Shown piece by piece: positions 49,431-59,816 of a stretch of 64,000 bases of DNA. Below the pieces are notes generated by a model. That model did not search any database, had not been told where the DNA came from, and saw only the letters and a list, made by a program, of their open reading frames with translations. This stretch comes from Lithospermum erythrorhizon. Taxonomy: Eukaryota; Streptophyta; Magnoliopsida; Boraginales; Boraginaceae. Where the stretch lies: NCBI GenBank assembly GCA_019722365.1, contig JADFUC010001185.1:48332-112331 (forward strand). Reading direction: 5' to 3'. How positions within the stretch are numbered: the first letter of the stretch is position 1; every line of letters starts with the position of its first letter. Both the position numbers and the translations under genes were made by a program.

Positions 49431-52353
49431 GCGATCGAGTAACAAAAAGATGTCAAGGTGAGCCAGACCCTAAATCTCTCCTCGGAGTTTTAAGAACAAT
49501 GACAACAAACAATTAAAGTGTGGAAATAAAATCGTACACAAGACTATAACGGCGAACCCCCTCAATGAGGCTAATCTTGTTACCGTGTGTATCCACTAAT
49601 TAATCAAAGAAGATTGTTACAAACCCTACATCTAGCTAGTCTATCATCGCCTGAGTATTATCTGGATGTTAAAAATAATAACTACAAAGTCTACTAACAA
49701 ATATAAACTCTCTAAGTTCTTCGGGGCATTATTAAAAGTTCTCTAATATTCTTCTTCCTTCCATTTACGATTCTATATTCATGCTGACAATCAACTCAAG
49801 AAATAACTCCTCTATATTAAAGAAGATATAACTCCAACTAAAACCCTGACTCCAAAAAGCCCAAAAACAACCTCAAAACAACACATCGTGATTCGTCCAA
49901 GTCCCGACCTAAGTCGTGATCAAGTATCGATCCCCTCGGTACTAAGTTCGACTTGGGTCCCGTCCAAATTCCTGATCTTCGAATTCCAGCAGTCGAAATA
50001 GATGCTTCACAATTCAACAGATGTGGATGTAGTAATCACATGTAATGGTCAAAAGTCAAATTTAGGATTACGTTGCAAAAACCTTCAAACTAAATTCAAG
50101 ATCAAGCTGCGTAGGATTTTGGAGCAATAAAATGGACACCTATAGCCAGGCACCTTAAACGTCTGAGTTAAGTTCAAGATCAAAGTGTCAAAATCCTTGA
50201 ATGAAAGCACAAATCCAAGAAGCAGGAGGAAGCTTTTAAACGCCCACATTGCATAAATCCAAGTCATCAGGAGAAAGCTGCAAACACGTCTGGACCTTCA
50301 AGCCTCTAAAGTTAGTGTGACGATGACGAGTCAAGTCAAACTCAACTCAAAACCAAGTCAGACTCAACAACAAAGTCTTTGAACCTATTGAGTCATATCG
50401 TAGATGCTAGCATACGTATGAGATAATTAGATTGGTGGAAAGTAACGGTTCATTAAGTTTTTTGTTCATTAATGGTTCATTAATGTTTAAAAATGTAAAG
50501 TATACCATTTTATAACACATTTGATTTTAGACAATACATACCATTTTCTCAAAAAAAAAATCAATAGTATCAATTATATAAGCTTATTTTTACGTTTTAG
50601 GTAATATGTAACAATTTGTTCAACGAATTATGGTACACATACAAATTAGGTGAATAGGTGAATAGAATAATTATATAAGCTTATTTTGAATTTTTTAACC
50701 TGTACCATCTAAGAATGGCATTTTAGTAATGTGTACCGTTTTTACATTATTGAAATTGAGTACATATGAAGATTAATGAAAATTGTGAACCGTATCATTT
50801 AATGCATCGATGGTCGAATTTCTTCGTTTGATAAACGTTTAAATTTTTAATTTATTATTTGAATTTTGAGGTTATTAAAACCAAGCCATGCAAGGTTTCC
50901 TGTATTTAAAATTTTAGGTTATGATTGTAAAATTTTGGCATTTACACCCACATATACATTTCTTATCTTGGGGTAAATAAAAGCTCAACTCTTGTTTGAT
51001 AGAAAGCGCAAATGAACTTTTACTCATATAATTTTTCCATGAGGAATGAGCTTATGGTTCCCTATATCACTTTGCCTTAATATTTTATATATAAAATAAC
51101 GTTCAAATATGTTCGTAAACCAGATTATTACAAGAGTTATATTCTTCATGCTAACATGTTCATGAAGATTTATAAATAAAACATCATATTCTAGCTACGG
51201 AGCCAAATCATTAGGTTGGTCTAATAGTAACGAAATATTACTTACAATGATGATGTATGAGGTTCAGCTGCATAAAGTGTCTAGAAAAAATCTATGAAAA
51301 AAATCCATCAATAACAATAGTAATATTTATTTTTGTATACATTACAATTTATAGCTAGTCATTTGACGAGAATAACAACTACCCTTGTGTAGAAAATAAA
51401 AGTGACGCCGCCTACGCGGTTTAGACATGAATAATATACAAATATGTAAGGTTTAATTCCAAGTGAGCTAATATGAACTGGCACGAAATTGTGGATTTAT
51501 TCCATGACCAAGCCCACCATTATCGTGATTCGTGGAGTAATATTTTAGAGAAACATAAATGTTGCACTTTTATTTTTTATATATATACTCCAATTACAAT
51601 AGTCCTAATAATAGATTGTTGTTATCTCATTAGCATTTTCATAGGTGGATTTTGTATCATGGTGATCAAAATTGAGATTCTTTAGGACTTGGTTACATAG
51701 GTAAATTTTGATTTTTAAAAATGAGTATAGTGTAATGTATTGAATATACTATAAATGAATTGAATATAATAGGTTTTTAAATATATAAAAATATGACATT
51801 AGTAGTTGAAAAAACCTAAAAACAAGGCCATGCAAAAAAATGTGTCAAATCAAATAGAAAATAATAATGTAACTAAAATTTTTACATCGAAGCGAATGGA
51901 GATACAATATTATTAATGGTATAATTGATTTAAAAAATGTAAGTGTTTAATACGGAGTATCATTTTTATAACTTTGAACAAATTAAAACTTATTGATTGC
52001 CAAAACTTTGACTTGGATGATAAAAAGGTTAGTTAAAATGAATTAGAAAAAAATTATTTTCATTGCTTTCAGCTGAGGTCGGATTGGGTTGACTATTGAC
52101 TTATTAATCTATAAATGATCCAAAATAATCTGAATCTCCAATTTCTACTTGACTTGTTCTAATTAGTGGAAATACAAAAGAGACAAGCTAATAATAACGT
52201 ATCAAACAGGACAACTTGTTCTATTTCACTAAACCAAAAACAAAATCAAAAGTCTAGTAAACACTTAAGTTCCCCATGTAATTAAATTTCACAATATTCC
52301 CCTTTTTCTACATCCAAACAAATCATCAGTTGAAACCATCATTTGCTGATAAC
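49431..52353. other. Spacer: element debris, then AT-rich promoter region of the kinase gene
   Basis: 49431-50420 has the CA-rich, CpG-bearing texture of element debris without recognisable domains. From 50420 on it is AT-rich, and the last kilobase must hold the promoter and 5' UTR of the kinase gene; no single TATA box can be chosen with confidence. The small open frame at 51473-51685 has no support. Confidence 0.45.
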
Positions 52354-54789
52354 ATGAAATTAAATAGGTTGTGTTTCAAGTTACCTGCCAACTTTGTTGT
52401 TGATGATCATTTAAGTGAAGAAAAAGTGGTTCACAACAAAGGCAATGTACAAACTTCAAAACCATCAGACAGTGGTGCTTGCAAGGTTCAAACATTAAGC
52501 CGATTCCTCCAAGCGCAAAAGAACGTCTCCTCCATCGAATTCCATGATGCTGAAGGAGTGCAGCTTATAGAGAGAGCTGGGGTTGATCATCCAAGAATCT
52601 TTAGCTATGCAGAGCTTTTTGTGGGATCGAACGGATTCAGCGTGGATCAAATGCTCGGAAGTGGGGGGTTTGGCAAGGTTTACAGAGCAGTTCTGCCAAG
52701 TGATGGAACCACTGTTGCTGTAAAGTGCTTGATTGAGAGAGGTAGAAGCATTGAGAAAACATTTGCTGCTGAGTTAGTGGCTGTAGCCAATCTTCGCCAC
52801 AGGAATCTAGTCAGGCTCAGGGGTTGGAGTATTCATGATGATCAATTGTTATTGGTATATGATTACATGCCTAACTTAAGCCTGAGTAGAGTTCTTTTTA
52901 AGCACAAGGTTGATAATAGAAGAGTGGTTCTCAGTTGGGAGCGACGCAAGAAGATCGCCACTGGATTAGCAGCAGCACTGTTTTACCTTCATGATCAGTT
53001 GGAGACTCAGATTATTCACAGGGATGTCAAGGCTAGCAACGTCATGCTCGACTCGGATTTCAATGCCCGGCTTGGTGATTTTGGCCTTGCCAGGTGGGTC
53101 GAACATGATATGAACTATCAGACCACTCCATCAATGAGAAATCGCGCTTTTAGGTTGGCAGAAACGAGCAGAATAGGTGGGACTATTGGGTACATGCCTC
53201 CTGAGAACTTCCAGAAACGAGTTGTTTCAACAGCAAAGTCGGATGTTTTCAGCTTCGGAATTGTTGTTCTGGAGATTGCTACAGGAAGACGAGCAGTAGA
53301 CCTCGCATATCCAGATGATGAGATCATATTGCTGGATTGGATCAGGAGGCTCTCTGATGAACAATCTCATCTACAAGCAGTAGACCGTCGACTTCCAGAT
53401 GGATCTTACAACATTTCTGACATGGAACGGTTAATTCACGTTGGACTTCTGTGCACACTTCATGATCCTCAATCTAGGCCAACTATGAAATGGGTGCTTG
53501 ATGCTCTCTCAGACACCATTTTCTTCAAATTTCCAGATCTTCCAACGTTTAAGTCACACCCTCAATATATCTCCATATCATTTACAACCACTAGTAGTAA
53601 AACCAGGAGTCTCAACACTGTACAGTTCTCTTCCACATACAGCTCAAGCACAACAATATTTACTTCATCAAACTATGATATAGTAAAAGGACATACCATG
53701 TTTTCAACTGCTGAAGATGAGAACATCAGGGGTAGCAGGAAAAGCCTTACCAACAACAGCCAACACTCTCATATTCCGAGGATTGACACGCCTAAGGAAA
53801 TACCGTTACAGGTAATTCTTTGCGCCACAAACAATTTCTCTGATTCACATAGGGTAGCAGAAGTAGACTTCGGAACAGCTTACCATGGATTTCTTGGCAA
53901 TTCACACCAAGTTATAATAAAAAGGCTGGGGACGAGCACTTGTCCTTCATTGCTTCAGGTGTTCTCAAATGAGATCAAGAATTTGGCAAGACTCCGACAC
54001 AGAAACCTTGTTCAGCTTCGTGGATGGTGCAGTGAGCTAGGTGAAATGATTGTTGTATACGATTACTCACCAAGGAATATTCTGAGTCATTTCCTTTTCC
54101 ACCACAAAGACATCAATGGCATATTAAAATGGCATCAACGATACAACATAATCAAGTCACTTGCATCAGCTATATATTATCTCCATGAAGGGTGGGATGA
54201 ACAGGTTATTCACAGGTGTATTACCTCTTCTTCTATTGTTCTTGATCCTGATATGAATGCGAGGCTTGGTTCCTTCGCTCTGTCTGAATTCTTCTCAAGG
54301 AATCATCACGAGCATCACAAAGTTGATAAAAATCGAACTCTTCGTGGACTATTTGGATACATGGCACCGGAATACATGGAATCTGGTGAAGCGACCACAA
54401 TGGCTGATATTTATAGTTTCGGTATTGTGTTGCTTGAAGTAGTCACAGGACACGTAGCTCTCGACTTCCTGTATCCAGGGGGGTTATTGGTGAAGAAAGT
54501 ACATAAGTTTGAATGCCAGAAAAGACCATACGAAGAACTCGCGGATCGTAGATTAGATGGGGACTACACTGAGGAGGAACTCATCAGAGTGATCAAGCTG
54601 GGAATAGCTTGTACACGATCCAATCCCGAATTAAGGCCAAGCATTAAGAACATATTAAGCATACTTGATGGTCATGACAAATGTTCCATTGAGAACATGC
54701 TAAAGAAAGAGAGTAGAAAAGAATGGAGGCGAAGAAATGCTTCCTCTTTACATCTTGTTAGAAGAATTCAAGCTCTTGGTATACAATGA
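52354..54789 (+). CDS. LECRKS2: Receptor-like protein kinase S.2 type protein with two kinase domains, the second a pseudokinase
   Basis: One intact exon, 811 residues. The ATG at 52354 is chosen because it gives MKLNRLCFKLPANF, the usual start of this family; the frame is open upstream but without an ATG. There is no signal peptide or membrane segment, so it is a cytoplasmic kinase despite the name. Kinase 1 (about residues 95-395) has GSGGFGKV at 102, the VAVK lysine at K124, HRDVKASNV at 222-230 with catalytic D224, DFGLAR at 242, and PPE in place of APE; it should be active. Kinase 2 (about 490-780) keeps a lysine (K523) but has no glycine loop, HRC in place of HRD (C622), and SFA in place of DFG (640-642), so it is probably inactive; it keeps GYMAPEY. 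A Ser/Thr-rich linker (about 405-450) separates them. It is related to L-type lectin receptor kinases that lack the lectin domain. Substrate and pathway are unknown. Confidence 0.93.
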   Translation: MKLNRLCFKLPANFVVDDHLSEEKVVHNKGNVQTSKPSDSGACKVQTLSRFLQAQKNVSSIEFHDAEGVQLIERAGVDHPRIFSYAELFVGSNGFSVDQMLGSGGFGKVYRAVLPSDGTTVAVKCLIERGRSIEKTFAAELVAVANLRHRNLVRLRGWSIHDDQLLLVYDYMPNLSLSRVLFKHKVDNRRVVLSWERRKKIATGLAAALFYLHDQLETQIIHRDVKASNVMLDSDFNARLGDFGLARWVEHDMNYQTTPSMRNRAFRLAETSRIGGTIGYMPPENFQKRVVSTAKSDVFSFGIVVLEIATGRRAVDLAYPDDEIILLDWIRRLSDEQSHLQAVDRRLPDGSYNISDMERLIHVGLLCTLHDPQSRPTMKWVLDALSDTIFFKFPDLPTFKSHPQYISISFTTTSSKTRSLNTVQFSSTYSSSTTIFTSSNYDIVKGHTMFSTAEDENIRGSRKSLTNNSQHSHIPRIDTPKEIPLQVILCATNNFSDSHRVAEVDFGTAYHGFLGNSHQVIIKRLGTSTCPSLLQVFSNEIKNLARLRHRNLVQLRGWCSELGEMIVVYDYSPRNILSHFLFHHKDINGILKWHQRYNIIKSLASAIYYLHEGWDEQVIHRCITSSSIVLDPDMNARLGSFALSEFFSRNHHEHHKVDKNRTLRGLFGYMAPEYMESGEATTMADIYSFGIVLLEVVTGHVALDFLYPGGLLVKKVHKFECQKRPYEELADRRLDGDYTEEELIRVIKLGIACTRSNPELRPSIKNILSILDGHDKCSIENMLKKESRKEWRRRNASSLHLVRRIQALGIQ

Positions 54790-54977
54790 TATTCGTTTAG
54801 ATATGCAGAAACTAAATTAAAGATGATTATTCAACTGTCAATGGTCATTTATTTATCAATCATGCTTGTATCCACAGAACTAACCAAATTACCATAACGA
54901 AGCAATGTGAGAGATACTTTAAAGAGCTCTTCAGCAACAATGAAATGAAACATCAAATTATACATCAACATATCCTA

Positions 54978-55100
54978 ATAAATTTAAAGAGCTCCCGCCT
55001 AAGCAGGGTAATAGGGTCGAATAATCGGATAATATACGCCTTATCATTGTGATAATGAGGAGACTGTTTCCGAAACGTCTGATAACTATTAAAAAAACTG
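54978..55100 (+). mobile_element. SINE-like remnant 1 (Au-SINE type)
   Basis: AGCTCCCGCCTAAGCAGGG, then GGGTCGAATAATCGG (tRNA-like B box), then TACGCCTTATCATTGTGAT and GAGGAGACTGTTTCCG. This order resembles plant Au-type SINEs (a GGGTC block, then TACGCAGCCTTACC, then GAGGCTGTTTCCG). The ends are not defined. Confidence 0.5.
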
Positions 55101-55204
55101 AGACTTCTCCTCAACACAATTCATTGAAATTTTATAAGTAACATCTTAGAAACAATGTAACAAAAGAAGTTTTCATTAGAATACCAATAATCAACTCAAC
55201 TCAA

Positions 55205-55290
55205 TATGTTTCAATGTCTCTTAAGAGGCGCGGCTCTTACTAAGCGGGGCAACGGAGGCTGTTTCCGAATAGACTGAAGAGTGCAGTTCA
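55205..55290 (+). mobile_element. SINE-like remnant 2, truncated
   Basis: CTAAGCGGGGCAACGGAGG followed by CTGTTTCCGAATAGAC repeats the tail part of the first SINE-like remnant in the same orientation; the head is missing. Confidence 0.45.
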
Positions 55291-55867
55291 AACACTATCT
55301 ATTACTTCACGATAGATAAGCAAGTTTATGAGCGTGAATACCATTTTAATTTGTCTAAAAAGAGCCTATAAAATATAAAATCTTTGACGTAGTAGTAGGA
55401 GTTTACAGAAAATCAAACATAATTGGGCTGGTGACGCTGTAATGTAGAAGCACACTAATCTAACCTCACTTCAGATTACTTTCTTTCCTTCATTTTCATC
55501 AAGAGACAACAAATAGTACGCTTCGACTATGTATCAAATGTATCAAAGATCGTTTTAAGTTCTGAATGTCAAGATATATATACATCATAGAATAGTGTTT
55601 TTCAGACGAAAGTAATTATTTTATCTCTATTTAAAATATCATCAATTACTAAATTTAAAGATAGAGGGGTAAAAAGTAATTGCAATCCTAAAAAAACTTC
55701 ATTTAATGGTGTGTACTGTATATAACAACGCAGCTCGATAGCTCGGATTAACTATTTTTAATATACATGTACTAATAAAGAACTTAATTTTAATATAATA
55801 CTAATGATTTTATGAATGATTTTCAAAATTAAAAAAAATGATTTGAAAGTTATTATTATTCTTGTTT

Positions 55868-55885
55868 ATCTATTTTGAATATTTA
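55868..55885 (+). repeat. Target-site duplication of the LINE, left copy
   Basis: ATCTATTTTGAATATTTA; matches the right copy at 58882-58898 except for one G. Confidence 0.7.
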
Positions 55886-58881
55886 GAAAAAATCTCTCAA
55901 AATTGCTTTTTGATGGAAAATGCTCCCACCTCTTTTCATCATACACACACCGTATCAAGAACTTTAATGGGAAATCTAATAATTTTAAATTTTTTTGAGA
56001 AATTTTATAAGCAAAAATTGGGGTCAATTTGGTTGAATCGATTCACAAGTATTTACTGGTTTATTGTTAGTCAAAAAGGTTGTTTAGTATACCCTCCCAA
56101 AGTTTCCAATATGAAGTTACATATTTGGGAATATTCGTGGCATTAACTATCCGAGAAAACAAAAATAGAGTTAAAAAAATTATGCTGTAAATATGATCTT
56201 GTTTGTCTTGTTGAAAATAAGCTGAACAATAGTAGTATAGATAAAATATAACTGCTAATATTTCCTTCTTGAGCTTGGCTCATAATAATGGCATAAATGT
56301 AATAGACACAGTGTTGGAACTTTGGTTGTTGATACTACAATGGTGTGCAAGAATGATCAACATATCTTGGTCTAAATATTGGGTAAGAATGATGAGGAGT
56401 TTTATACTATGTGTTTATGGCAAGCACTCTATCAAAAAATATGTACATTGAGAATTCTATTTAAAGCAAAAAAATATTACTGAAAACTACAACAACTTAA
56501 AGCTGAGAGTGATTTTATAAGAGCACGGCCAGAATTAGTGACTGCAAGATGGTGATGCTTAGTACTAAGCTGATTTCATGCTTCTATGAGAATTCATCAA
56601 AACAAGAATCTTATTACTAAGATGCAAAATGAGGATGGTGTTATGGTGTAAGACTATGAGGAGGTCAAGGAGATTGTAATAGCTCTGATATGGTTAATCA
56701 AATTGAGAAGAGACAGATTAACTCACAAGATTTTGAACATCTCCAAAGGATGGTGACTATTGAGGAGATTGAAGATGTGTTTTTGCATATGAATGGTGGT
56801 TCTGCTGCAGTTCACATCTTCTTTATAACTGGTCACATGTCTAGATATATAAACTGCACCTCTCTTACTCTTATTCCAAAAGTGAAGCAGGTGAAGAATA
56901 TGAGAGATTTCATGCCCATCTCTTGTTGTAATTGCTGCCCACAAGATCATCTTTCGAAAGGCAAATAGACTTAAGAAGGTTTTGAAGGATTGTTGCCTCA
57001 TCAGATTGCATATGTGCCAGAAAGGTTATCTGATGTACTTTATTAATGCAAGAATTAATGGCACGACTATCATAGTAAGTCTGGCGTATATGCTGGATTA
57101 CTATGAAAGCCTATGACTCTGTGGATTGGAGTTTCATGGTGTCTATTGCACAAGATTAATTTGTTTATAATTTGGCTTCCTGATTAAGTCTGTGTGTTAC
57201 CTCCTGGTTTTCAGAATCATTATTCAAATCTATGGCTTTTAAAGTACTAGAGGGTTAAGACAAGGAGATACTCTGTCACCTTATTTGTTCATCATTAGTG
57301 AATATTTTGACATTTTACGCAACATTTTATTAAGGAAGATAGCCTTTAATTAACAATTCTTCTGATGATCTGTGTGTTTTGAGTGCTACATTAATCTTTA
57401 CTTTGATAATGAATACTTTGGAGGTGCTATTAGCTGGATTGCTGCCTAATCTGGAAAAAAGTTCTTGTTTCTTTTGCTGGTGGTAATGGGATGTGAGAAT
57501 TATTTGAACTCTGTCATTGGCATTTTAAAGGCTCAACTGTCTGTTAAATATCTTGGGATGTATCAATCGGGCCAATCAGTTGTATGCTGATTGTAGGCCT
57601 CTTATAGAGAATATTAAGAGCAAGATTGATGGTTGGAAGTCCAAATGTTTAAGTTTTGCTGGCAGATTGGTTTTGATCAAGTCTGTATTGTTTGGCATCT
57701 ATAATTACTTGTGTCAATCGGGTTTTCTACCTGCAATGGTTATTAAAGATATAACAAAGATTATTAAGAGTTTCCTGTGAGGTGGCTCTTCAGATAGTAA
57801 AAAGCCTTGTAAGGATATCAACTTGCCTAAGGAGGAGGGTAGTTTGGGAGTAAAAGATATCTCATCCTGGAATTCTGTGTGTATGTCTCAGCATATTTGG
57901 AACTTGTGTAGTGGGAAAAATGCCATGTGGATCAAGTGAATGAATACCTACAGGTAAAAAGGGGTGAGTTTTTGGGGTGTGCAGGCGAGGAGTGTTGATA
58001 CTTGGACTTGGAGAAAACTGTTATCTCTAAAGGAGAATTTAAGGCCTCATCTCAAGAGGTGTATAGGAGATGGTGGTAGCACTAGTTTCTTATTTGATAA
58101 TTGGCATGATATGGGTATTTTAAGTACAGTACTAAGCAGCAGGGATATTAGTATTCTTAGAGTTGAGGCTAAGGATATTGTAAAAGATGCTATTGAGAAA
58201 ATTAGATGGCCAAATAGGAGGCACAATACTAGTACTATTTCTTGTTGCAGAGAAGGAATGTCATCTCTCTCTCGCCTGGATACTAAATGTGTTGTTATGG
58301 AAGGATTGAGGAACTGCAGCTCGGGCGGAGGCAATGGTTTAAGAATTGAGCAGAGTAGAGTGAGGTTGCACAAGCTCATTTAGTTCAATGGCCATGTTCC
58401 TAAGCATAGTTTCATTGTATGGTTATTATGCAGGGGTAGATTGCAAACGAAAGACATGTTGTGCAAATGGAATATAATAGTGTATTCTGTGAGCTGTTAT
58501 ACACATCCAAATAGCTGGGCTTCGTGTGCGAAATGACCATTTTCCCCTATTCGCAGTCAGAAGAATTGGTGAAGCTTCATTAAGCGACAAAATCATTATT
58601 TCACTAAAAAGCTTACTATAATTTGGCAGCGTGATAGTGTTGCCCGTAATTATCGTATCTTTAACAATAAAGTAAAGGATGTTGATAAGGTCATTTTTAG
58701 CATTGTTAATAATGTAAAGAATAGGGTATGTAGTTGGCGTAGGATCCCTAAATCTAAAAGCAATTGGATTTTGAATATAGAACTCAACGTATTTTTGATC
58801 ATTAGTGTGCTCTATGGGGGTATGCCCCCAAGATATTGTATTTTCCTGTGAATAATAAAAGTTCTTTCTTTGGAAAAAAAA
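55886..58881 (+). mobile_element. LINE (L1-type non-LTR retrotransposon), degenerate
   Basis: Endonuclease, reverse transcriptase and zf-RVT pieces lie in L1 order, and the 3' end (AATAATAAAAGTTCTTTC, then a run of A at 58873-58882) is that of a plant LINE. ATCTATTTTGAATATTTA at 55868-55885 and ATCTATTTTAATATTTA at 58882-58898 are a good target duplication with one indel, which sets both ends. About 3 kb against the usual 5-7 kb, so 5' truncated or internally deleted. Confidence 0.82.
56111..58560 (+). pseudogene. LINE ORF2 pseudogene (endonuclease, reverse transcriptase, zf-RVT)
   Basis: The ATG at 56111 (MKLHIW) leads, after a frameshift, into an IRGINYPRKQNRV piece and KYDLVCLVENKLN (56119-56230), the start of the AP-endonuclease domain. 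Reverse transcriptase pieces are MRDFMPISCCN (56898-56930), a YDSVDW segment at about 57111-57128, and RGLRQGDTLSPYLF-like sequence with one stop at about 57250-57290. The C-terminal part from 57553 includes LIENIKSKIDGWKSKCLSFA, then DTWTWRKLL and GDGGSTSFLFDNWHD (57990-58120). A zf-RVT piece lies near 58383-58470. The FADD active-site box is not found; it should lie near 57370-57460, where the frame is lost. Many stops; not functional. Confidence 0.8.
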
Positions 58882-58898
58882 ATCTATTTTAATATTTA
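58882..58898 (+). repeat. Target-site duplication of the LINE, right copy
   Basis: ATCTATTTTAATATTTA directly follows the poly(A) run. Confidence 0.7.
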
Positions 58899-59816
58899 AT
58901 TTTTATTTTGATTTTGTTATGATGTTTGAATATCATATGAATTAAGTTATTTATTTTCATGTTGCAATTCATTTCCTAATATTTGATTAGTAAAAGATAT
59001 TTTATTTACAATCCATCAATATTGAATTCAGAATTCAAACAAAATAGAATGTACTAAGAGTTGATAAAATTAAGTGAGCATCGACTCGGTTCGAATAGCC
59101 ACTAAACCAAAACAAGCTGAATGTCACATGACAAATGACAATGGAAAGCCCAAAATACTTTAATTAGTTTGTCCAAATCGAAATTGTCTTAACCAGTTAA
59201 CTTCACAATTTCCAATCAACCATTGAAACAACCCTAAATACTTCATATAATAAAAACTTTGGGATCCAATAATTCACTGCTTCTTCATCAGCTGTTACAT
59301 GATTCAGTGGACATTCTTCAACTTGAAGCCTCATTAAGGTGCTCTTGTTTTATTAAGTTGATAAATTTATGATTCTTAAGAATTAATCTATGTTTATGTA
59401 TTTTTCTCCCTAAAGTTTGAATCTTTTTTTGATAATTTAGGCACAAGTTCAAGAAAATGATGATTTAGAGGGTTTGGTTTCTATCTTTTAGTTGTCATAA
59501 GTATTTGTGTCAGTAATTGACTTTTAGGGTATTAAGTAAAAAAAGTTGGCATTTTGATTGGTGGGGTTCAATTAGTTTACTCCAAATTGAAGTTTTTTGA
59601 GCTAATATTGAAAAAAGTTTGCATTTTGATTTGTGGAGTTCAATTGGTTAACTGAAAATTGAAGTGTTTATGGTTTTTCAGTTCTTTTGGATATATAGCT
59701 ATTGTATTAGTAATTGTAAGAGGTGATAAGTGAAAAGTTGCCAATTCGATTAGTGGGGTTTACTCGATTATCAGCAAATTGAAGTGGTGGGGCTTTGTCG
59801 ATTTAGCTATCTAGCT
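58899..59816 (+). other. Promoter and leader region of the SNF12 gene
   Basis: The stretch up to about 59300 is AT-rich and must hold the promoter. TTAAG|GTGCTC at 59334-59344 and a T-rich stretch ending CTATCTAG at 59814 suggest a 5' UTR intron (59339-59814) just before the ATG; this is inferred from splice-like signals only. The putative intron carries a degenerate repeat (separate entry). Confidence 0.4.
59490..59790 (+). repeat. Three diverged copies of a ~60-bp repeat in the SNF12 leader
   Basis: Copies begin at about 59537, 59609 and 59731. Each has AAAAGTTGGCATTTTGATT-like, then GTGGGGTTCAATTAGTT-like, then AAATTGAAGT sequence. Copies 1 and 3 also share their upstream part (AGTAATTG...AGG...AAGT), so an older unit of about 110 bp was duplicated. 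Confidence 0.7.

Larger units (their letters stand above)
54790..55867. other. 3' flank of the kinase gene
   Basis: AT-rich non-coding sequence containing the kinase 3' UTR at its start and the two SINE-like remnants. No further gene is seen. Confidence 0.5.

Noticed and set aside
51473..51685. 70-codon frame with a membrane-like stretch upstream of the kinase gene
   Set aside because: Short, AT-rich, no leader, no recognised family; likely chance.
53118..53327. Minus-strand open frame inside the kinase gene
   Set aside because: Shadow of the kinase reading frame.
59784..59816. Upstream in-frame ATG of the SNF12 ORF
   Set aside because: The added 11 residues ([11 protein letters not shown]) are unlike the family start, and they overlap the probable leader intron acceptor.
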